From the NCBI GenBank assembly GCA_022616075.1, contig JAKEFK010000084.1, positions 1 to 37,844 of the forward strand: a stretch of 37,844 nt of DNA. Reading direction: 5' to 3'. Source of the stretch: a bacterium (lineage in GTDB: Bacteria > Acidobacteriota > HRBIN11 > JAKEFK01). Under the pieces are notes generated by a model. The model had not been told where the DNA came from, searched no databases, and saw only the letters and a list, made by a program, of their open reading frames with translations. How positions within the stretch are numbered: the stretch's first letter is position 1; every line of letters starts with the position of its first letter. Below, piece after piece: positions 24,015-29,251 of this stretch. The position numbers and the translations under genes were made by a program.

Positions 24015-24723
24015 GCCATAACATAGTAATCTGCGTTCGCCAGTGTTCTCCGCGGTCCCGGTCGTGTCTCACACGCTCCATACCTTCTTCGAATGCTGTT
24101 TCCGAAATGGCGCGCAATTCTGAGAGCGCCTTTTGTTCGAGAACCTGAATCAATTTTTCGTTGAGTTCAAGCAGAGCTTCCAGTCGTTTGGGTTCCCTCC
24201 AATGGAATTGAGCGAGTTCAGCGCACTCTTTCAAGTAAGAAATTTTCGGATAACGGGCCAGATTAAAATCGAGCGTCTCGGGAAAATACTCGGATTGACT
24301 TCGAGCACGAATATCCTGATCAGAATCGGTAAAGATCAAAGCTGTGCCGCTCCGCTTTAATACGCGGTGGAGTTGCTCAAACAGGAGCCGGTGATTGGCG
24401 AGATGATGCATTACATTTACGGAGAAAGAAAGATGAAATGTGGCGGTTCTAAACGGGAGTTCTCTGTCTAAATCCGCTAAAGCCCAATGTCCTTCCGGAC
24501 ATCGAACGGAAGCATAGCCGATCATTCCTTTGGAGATGTCTACGCCAAAAAACTTGCAATCGGGATGCTCTTTCATCATCTGTTTCGTGTAATCCCCGGT
24601 TCCGCATCCGGCATCGAGTATGGCCGACTCCGGGGGAATTCTTTCGGAAATGGCTTTCAGGATCCAGGGATGAGCCCAGCGAGTGTTCGCGTAAATCTCG
24701 GAAACGGAGTCGTATTCCGGCAT
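24001..24723 (-). CDS. Class I SAM-dependent methyltransferase
   Basis: From the ATG at 24723 the protein has 240 residues. Motif I (AILDAGCGTGDYTKQM), the end of strand 2 (FFGVDISKGMIGYA), motif IV (FHLSFSVNVMHHLANH) and LKRSGTALIF are those of Methyltransf_11/UbiE-like enzymes. The substrate is unknown. The frame is open to a TTG at 24777, but that extra N-terminus (DYDYEHDHDP) is encoded by a low-complexity GAT/CAC repeat and neither start has a clear ribosome-binding site. The gene is inserted, in opposite orientation, between a histidine kinase gene and its probable response regulator. Its 3' end overlaps the kinase gene by 14 nt. Confidence 0.87.
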   Translation of the reverse strand: MPEYDSVSEIYANTRWAHPWILKAISERIPPESAILDAGCGTGDYTKQMMKEHPDCKFFGVDISKGMIGYASVRCPEGHWALADLDRELPFRTATFHLSFSVNVMHHLANHRLLFEQLHRVLKRSGTALIFTDSDQDIRARSQSEYFPETLDFNLARYPKISYLKECAELAQFHWREPKRLEALLELNEKLIQVLEQKALSELRAISETAFEEGMERVRHDRDRGEHWRTQITMLWLTKE

Positions 24724-24834
24724 GCCTTTTAATAGTGGATCGTGATCGTGCTCGTAATCGTAATCGCGCACCGTCAATCCTAATCATAATCCCAATTGAT
24801 CATGAAATACGATTGAGATCCACGAGTAAGCAAG

Positions 24835-24863
24835 TTGTGCGGGCGGAACGCCCGCGTTACAAT
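24835..24863 (+). promoter_or_regulatory. Promoter with a palindromic spacer, upstream of the response regulator
   Basis: TTGTGC (24835-24840), 17 nt and TACAAT (24858-24863) form a promoter-like pair. The spacer is filled by the hairpin GCGGGCG-GAA-CGCCCGC (24839-24855), which resembles a dispersed intergenic repeat. It ends 17 nt before the ATG at 24881. A cruciform or a repressor at the palindrome could control it. Confidence 0.5.
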
Positions 24864-24880
24864 AGTTAATAAACTTCTGC

Positions 24881-25525
24881 ATGGATAGAATCAAGGTCTT
24901 GATCGTGGATGACCACCGCGTCGTGCGGGATGGCCTGAGCAAAATACTCGAATCGTGCAACGATATCCACGTAATTGGGGAGGCTGCTAATGGCCTGGAG
25001 GCGATCCGCAAGTATTCGGAATTGAAGCCGGATGTGATCTTGCTGGATATCAGCATGCCCAAGCTGGGCGGGCTGGAAGTCAGTCGCCGCATTAAAAAAG
25101 AAAATCCCTCAGCAAAAATCGTGATTCTATCGATGCATGAAGAAGAAGAGTATTCGATGAAGTTGGTGCGACTGGGAGTTTCCGGTTATTTATTAAAGGA
25201 TTCGGCCGCGCAGGAAGTGATTGAAGCGGTTCGCACCGCATTTGCAGGACGAGCTTATTTCAGCCCGCAAATTTCAAAGACTCTTGCTGAGTCGTATCGG
25301 GAAGTTGCGCCAATCGAAGATGATCCTTATGAGCGATTGAATGACCGCGAACGAGAAGTGTTGCAGTTAATTGCGGAAGGTCACACCAACAAAGCAATCG
25401 CCGATATTTTATTCATCAGTCCAAAAACCGTTGATAATCACCGCACAAACTTGATGCGAAAGTTGAATATTCATTCCGCAGCTGATCTTGTGCGATGGGC
25501 CACAAAGCGTGGCCTGGTCGGCTAG
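24881..25525 (+). CDS. NarL/FixJ-family response regulator
   Basis: The 214-residue protein has a receiver domain (1-120; acidic pair D10 D11, phospho-acceptor D56 in DVILLDISMP, Lys in YLLKDSA) and a C-terminal LuxR-type helix-turn-helix (about 148-210, LNDREREVLQLIAEGHTNKA, ISPKTVDNHRTNLMRKL). All key residues are present. It is the natural partner of the NarX-type kinase at 22872, although a methyltransferase gene on the other strand separates the two. The ATG at 24881 has no strong ribosome-binding site. A promoter with a palindromic spacer precedes it, and a hairpin with a T-tract follows the stop. Confidence 0.93.
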   Translation: MDRIKVLIVDDHRVVRDGLSKILESCNDIHVIGEAANGLEAIRKYSELKPDVILLDISMPKLGGLEVSRRIKKENPSAKIVILSMHEEEEYSMKLVRLGVSGYLLKDSAAQEVIEAVRTAFAGRAYFSPQISKTLAESYREVAPIEDDPYERLNDREREVLQLIAEGHTNKAIADILFISPKTVDNHRTNLMRKLNIHSAADLVRWATKRGLVG

Positions 25526-25526
25526 T

Positions 25527-25617
25527 TTTCACCGCAGAGAACGCAGAGTTCGCAGATTTAATTGCAAGATAAATATTTTTTCTCCGCGGCCTCTACGCTC
25601 TCTGCGGTGAAACTTTT
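25527..25617 (+). terminator. Large inverted repeat with CGCAGAG units, likely terminator
   Basis: TTTCACCGCAGAGA (25527-25540) and TCTCTGCGGTGAAA (25599-25612) are perfect 14-bp complements. The left arm continues with further CGCAGA-like units (ACGCAGAG, CGCAGA). The stem is followed by CTTTTT, so it can terminate the response-regulator transcript. The unit structure is that of a repeat element related in layout to 28337-28413. Confidence 0.55.
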
Positions 25618-25635
25618 TGTGGTCGAGCTCGCGAC

Positions 25636-25659
25636 ATGTCCTCTTCTATGTCCTTTTCT
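25636..25659 (+). repeat. Tandem 12-nt direct repeat, possible activator site
   Basis: ATGTCCTCTTCT and ATGTCCTTTTCT follow each other directly, differing at one base; an inverted half-site GGGACAT lies at 25678-25684. They sit 34-82 bp upstream of the sigma-54 -24 element at 25718, a usual place for an enhancer-binding protein. Confidence 0.4.
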
Positions 25660-25717
25660 CAGTACGATTTCAATTTCGGGACATTTCATAAGTTACTGAA
25701 AACAAATAATTTATGTG

Positions 25718-25733
25718 TGGCACCGATCTTGCT
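25718..25733 (+). promoter_or_regulatory. Sigma-54 (-24/-12) promoter for the DUF6600-type protein
   Basis: TGGCACCGATCTTGCT is a full match to TGGCAC-N5-TTGCW. The GC ends 42 nt before the ATG at 25774, giving a leader of about 30 nt with the AGGAGGT ribosome-binding site. Confidence 0.8.
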
Positions 25734-25773
25734 TTCTAATCGACTTCAAATAAAGTTTTAGGAGGTAACGGAC

Positions 25774-27021
25774 ATGAAGTGGTTAAGCATTGCTATTTTA
25801 GTGATGGTAGTCTTCGCATTCAGTCCGGCGAAATCCGCGGAAGCTGCTGATTTCAGTTTCTCGGTCGGATTTCATGATGAGTTATCGCCGTACGGAACAT
25901 GGGTAAGCTTTTCCAATTATGGGAATTGCTGGAGACCCTACGGCTATTCCGGTTGGCGACCTTACATGGATGGATACTGGGGATACACAAGCTATGGCCC
26001 CACCTGGTACGGTAATGAGCCCTATGCCCCGTACGTTTATCACTACGGTTACTGGATCTACACCGCGCGTTATGGTTGGATCTGGGTTCCCGGATATGAT
26101 TGGCACGCGGGCAGAGTAAGCTGGTCGTACGGTGGAGGATACATCGGTTGGAGACCACAGTTCCCGAGTGGATACTACTATCCGGGTAGTGATTTCAACT
26201 TCTGGGTAGTGATTGACGCCGATCGCTTCGGATACAGAAGCTACCGGCCATACGCGCTGCGCTCGACTGCTGTGCGCGATCTATTCGATCGTAGAGTGTT
26301 TCGAACAAGACACAACACTTTTCGTCGCGCAGACCTGGAACGAGTTGTTCGCAGACCGCTCCGGAGATTGGATGTGCGTGAACGTGAAATTCGCGTTGGT
26401 AACCGGCGCGCAAGACTGATCGCGACAGCGGATGATGAAGTAAAAATTCGCAAGCACGTCAGTAAAGTGCGAGGAAACAGAGATGACCGGCGCGCTGTTG
26501 AGCGAAACACGATCATGAAACGCAAGTTCGAAGATATCAGAACGAAATCTAATTCAAAGTCGGTTCGGAGATCAGATGATTTCAGAAAACCAGTTCAATC
26601 AAATAAGAAATTCGAAACAGTCAGGAATTCGAAAAAATTCGAAACATCCAGGAGCACACGGAAGGCTTATTCAAAACCGGCAAAAGTAGAGAAACGATCG
26701 ACACGAAAACCGGTAAAGGTGGAAAGGAAATCTAATGACAACGATCGCAAATCGAGTCTCACTTCTCGCAGTTTCTCTTCCCGCAAGTCGGATCGTGACT
26801 TCGGCAGAACGAAGAAAGCTTCTTATTCGAACAGAAAACCTTCTTCGAAGGTGGAACGAGCTCGATTTTCAGATCGAAAGTCGGATCTAAGATCACATAG
26901 CAGAAAAGCGGATGTTTCCAGAGTGAAATCTTCCACCAAAAAAGCTGAGGTTTCTAAAGCGAAAAGAACTACGAAAAAAGAACCGGCAAGAAAACAGAAG
27001 CCGCCCAGAAAGCATCACTAA
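25774..27021 (+). CDS. Secreted DUF6600-type protein with a long basic tail
   Basis: The 415-residue protein has a signal peptide (IAILVMVVFAFSPAKSAEAA). Residues about 28-150 are an aromatic, Tyr/Trp/Gly-rich domain (FHDELSPYGTWVSFSNYGNC, WRPYMDGYWGYTSYGPTWYG) of the type found in DUF6600 proteins. After about 165 the chain becomes highly charged. The last 190 residues are dominated by Lys, Arg and Ser with repeated units such as SRKSD, KKAEVSKAK and RTTKKEP, and have almost no hydrophobic residues. Such a tail should be disordered and bind polyanions (DNA, LPS, teichoic-like or extracellular polysaccharide) outside the cell; this is inference. AGGAGGT precedes the ATG by 8 nt. Transcription is from a sigma-54 promoter and ends at a strong terminator, so the gene is monocistronic. 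Confidence 0.85.
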   Translation: MKWLSIAILVMVVFAFSPAKSAEAADFSFSVGFHDELSPYGTWVSFSNYGNCWRPYGYSGWRPYMDGYWGYTSYGPTWYGNEPYAPYVYHYGYWIYTARYGWIWVPGYDWHAGRVSWSYGGGYIGWRPQFPSGYYYPGSDFNFWVVIDADRFGYRSYRPYALRSTAVRDLFDRRVFRTRHNTFRRADLERVVRRPLRRLDVREREIRVGNRRARLIATADDEVKIRKHVSKVRGNRDDRRAVERNTIMKRKFEDIRTKSNSKSVRRSDDFRKPVQSNKKFETVRNSKKFETSRSTRKAYSKPAKVEKRSTRKPVKVERKSNDNDRKSSLTSRSFSSRKSDRDFGRTKKASYSNRKPSSKVERARFSDRKSDLRSHSRKADVSRVKSSTKKAEVSKAKRTTKKEPARKQKPPRKHH

Positions 27022-27040
27022 ACACATTGAAACTCAAGCA

Positions 27041-27069
27041 GGTAGCGTGAAAAACGCTACCTTTTTTTT
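27041..27069 (+). terminator. Rho-independent terminator
   Basis: GGTAGCGT (27041-27048), loop GAAAA, ACGCTACC (27054-27061) and eight T residues (27062-27069). A classic intrinsic terminator for the gene ending at 27021. Confidence 0.9.
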
Positions 27070-27104
27070 GGCCTCAATGGTTTTTCTCTTTCAAAGGACT
27101 ACAA

Positions 27105-28313
27105 TTGAAAAGAATGAAGAGATTCCCCCTGATTCTCGCCTTCTCCGCTCTTATCCTGTCCGTGTCTTGTAGTAAGGAAGGGGACACGAAGCAGCGTGAC
27201 GAGACGGGTGAGAAAAAAAAGGTAAAAGTGGTAAAGGCGATGTCGGCAAATATGCCCAGGTCCATTGAAGTAAGCGGAACGCTGGCGGCCGAAGAGGAAA
27301 TTATTCTGAGCGTGAAGGTTCCCGGGAGGGTTCAGACCGTTCATGTGGATCTCGGAAGCCCGGTAAAACGAGGTCAGGCCTTGCTCCGACTCGAACCCGC
27401 TGATTTTCAGCTGCGAGTTCAGCAAGCGGAAGCCGCTTATCAACAAGCACGTGTAAGACTCGGTTTGGACCCGGAAGGAAAAGAAGAAGGGAACGGTCTT
27501 AACGTGGAAGGGACGGGAGTCGTTCGGCAGGCAAAAGCCGTTTTGGAAGAGGCGAAACTGACCAAGGAGAGGATGGAAGAGCTTAGTAAAGATGGGTTAG
27601 TTGCCAAATCGCAAGTGGATGACGCGAAGGCTCAATATCAGGTTGCGGAAGCGCGATATCAGGATGCAGTAGAAGAGGTTCGCGCTCGCCAGGCGCTATT
27701 GATACAACGGCGGGCGGAACTCGACATTTCGCGCAAACAAATGTCTGATTCCGTACTAACTTCGCCTGCAGAGGGTGTGGTTCAAGAAAAGAGGGTCACT
27801 GCAGGACAGTTTGTAGCATCAGGCGACGCGGTGCTAACTTTAGTGCGGATTCATCCGTTGCGTTTGAAGCTTGCGGTGCCGGAGCGAGACTCGTCAAACG
27901 TACGCGCGGGCCAGCGAGTTGAGATTCGTGTGGAAGGAGATGCGAACCGGGTGCACAGCGGACTTCTTGCGCGGGTGAGTCCTGCTATCTCAGCGGATAA
28001 TCGCACGTTAACGGTGGAAGCAGAAATCGGTAACGAGCAAGGTGTTCTTCGCCCAGGCTCATTTGCACGCGCTGAAATCATCACGGAGTCGAATCAACCG
28101 GTTGTACTGATCCCGGCCAGTTCTGTGATTACCTTTGCGGGACTCACGAAAGTGATCAGCGTAGAAAATAACGAAACACAGGAGAAGCGCGTCAAGTTGG
28201 GACGCAATTCGAAAGGTTCCGTAGAAGTTGTTGAAGGAATCAATGCTGGAGAGACAGTGGTTCTCGATCCGTCAAATCTCGCATCCGGAGAAAAAATTGT
28301 CCCAATCTGGTAA
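27105..28313 (+). CDS. RND efflux periplasmic adaptor (HlyD/AcrA type), lipoprotein
   Basis: The 402-residue protein has a lipoprotein signal (FPLILAFSALILSVSC, Cys22). A barrel-sandwich hybrid half follows (IILSVKVPGRVQTVHVDLGS, VKRGQALLRLEPADF), then an alpha-helical hairpin (about 105-215) containing AEAAYQQARVRL. The second half-lipoyl strand (SDSVLTSPAEGVVQEKRVTA, GQFVASGDAV), a beta-barrel and a membrane-proximal domain complete it. It would link an inner-membrane RND pump to an outer-membrane channel, and the RND pump gene follows. The start is TTG at 27105 with AAAGGA six bases upstream, or ATG at 27114. No outer-membrane factor (TolC-type) gene lies nearby. Confidence 0.92.
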   Translation: MKRMKRFPLILAFSALILSVSCSKEGDTKQRDETGEKKKVKVVKAMSANMPRSIEVSGTLAAEEEIILSVKVPGRVQTVHVDLGSPVKRGQALLRLEPADFQLRVQQAEAAYQQARVRLGLDPEGKEEGNGLNVEGTGVVRQAKAVLEEAKLTKERMEELSKDGLVAKSQVDDAKAQYQVAEARYQDAVEEVRARQALLIQRRAELDISRKQMSDSVLTSPAEGVVQEKRVTAGQFVASGDAVLTLVRIHPLRLKLAVPERDSSNVRAGQRVEIRVEGDANRVHSGLLARVSPAISADNRTLTVEAEIGNEQGVLRPGSFARAEIITESNQPVVLIPASSVITFAGLTKVISVENNETQEKRVKLGRNSKGSVEVVEGINAGETVVLDPSNLASGEKIVPIW

Positions 28314-28336
28314 TCATAAAGCCGGCAGTCTTTTTG

Positions 28337-28413
28337 AACAGAAGTTCGCAAAGATCGCAAAGATAAACCAAGGAAATATTTTTATATCTTTGCGTCCTTT
28401 GCGAGCTTCTGTT
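28337..28413. repeat. Inverted repeat with CGCAAAG units between adaptor and pump genes
   Basis: AACAGAAG (28337-28344) and CTTCTGTT (28406-28413) are outer arms. Inside, TCGCAAAG and CGCAAAGAT on the left face ATCTTTGCG and CTTTGCGA on the right. The whole element can fold into a long stem. The tandem CGCAAAG units and their inverted copies resemble the CGCAGAG element at 25527-25617. It lies in the leader of the RND pump gene. Confidence 0.6.
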
Positions 28414-28426
28414 TAAAAGGATTACC

Positions 28427-29251
28427 ATGCAAAAACTAGCTGAAATCTGCATCCGGCGTCCTGTCTTTGCGTCGATGATAGTTCTTTCACTCGTGGTGGT
28501 CGGCATCGCCAGCTATTTTCGCCTGGGAGTGGATCGCTTTCCCTCTGTAGATTTGCCTTCCGTATTTGTACGAACTGTGCTGCCGGGGGCTTCACCCGAA
28601 GAAGTGGAGACCACAATCTCGCATCGAATTGAAGAGGCTGTTAATACTGTAGAAGGAATCTACGAGCTTCGCTCTATTTCCGGGACCGGTTCTTCCATCG
28701 TGATTGCAACCTTCGGGCTCGACCGGGATATCGATGCGGCCGCGCAGGACGTTCGTGATCGCGTCGGCACAGTTCTGCGGGATTTGCCGGACGAAGCGGA
28801 ACCCCCTGTTGTCAGCAAGGCGGATAACGAGTCCACCCCGGTTGTTACGATCGCTCTATCTGGAAAACGTTCTCTTCGTGAGCTAACCGAAATTGCCGAC
28901 AAGATCGTAAAAGTGCAACTGGAACGCTCTTCGGGAGTGGGAGGCGTTCAAATCGAGGGTGGATTGGAACGGAGCATCAACATCTCGGTGGACTCAGAAA
29001 GGCTTGCCGCTTACCAGATTTCGATCACACAAGTTCGTGAAGCCCTTCAGAGACAGAATGCCGAATCACCCGGAGGAAATGTCACAGGCAGCGTGCGGGA
29101 AGAAACATTACGGACGATGGGAAGGATAGAGAATCCCGAAGATTTTAATGATCTCCTGATCACACGGATCAATCAGGCGCCCATCAGAGTGCGGGACATT
29201 GGGGAACTGCGGAGGATGGTACGAAAGAACAACGCTCCGTCTCACGGTTGA
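28427..29251 (+). CDS. RND efflux transporter, N-terminal part (frameshifted)
   Basis: This 274-residue piece is the N-terminal quarter of an AcrB/MdtB-type pump: first membrane span (VFASMIVLSLVVVGIASYFR), then the porter region (GASPEEVETTISHRIEEAVN, RDIDAAAQDVRDRVGTVLRD, VGGVQIEGGLERSINISVD). It ends at TGA 29249-29251 with RRMVRKNNAPSHG, which is not pump-like. The real continuation is in another frame: from about 29215 that frame reads DGTKEQRSVSRLNG, the conserved sequence expected here. One base missing, or two extra, at about 29213-29217 explains this. Together with the next entry it makes about 1075 residues, the normal length. A ribosome-binding site AAAAGG precedes the ATG. The adaptor gene lies upstream. 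Confidence 0.9.
   Translation: MQKLAEICIRRPVFASMIVLSLVVVGIASYFRLGVDRFPSVDLPSVFVRTVLPGASPEEVETTISHRIEEAVNTVEGIYELRSISGTGSSIVIATFGLDRDIDAAAQDVRDRVGTVLRDLPDEAEPPVVSKADNESTPVVTIALSGKRSLRELTEIADKIVKVQLERSSGVGGVQIEGGLERSINISVDSERLAAYQISITQVREALQRQNAESPGGNVTGSVREETLRTMGRIENPEDFNDLLITRINQAPIRVRDIGELRRMVRKNNAPSHG

Noticed and set aside
25527-28413. CRISPR-like arrays formed by the CGCAGAG and CGCAAAG units.
   Set aside because: Units are only 7 nt, arranged as inverted arms without regular spacers, and no cas genes are present.
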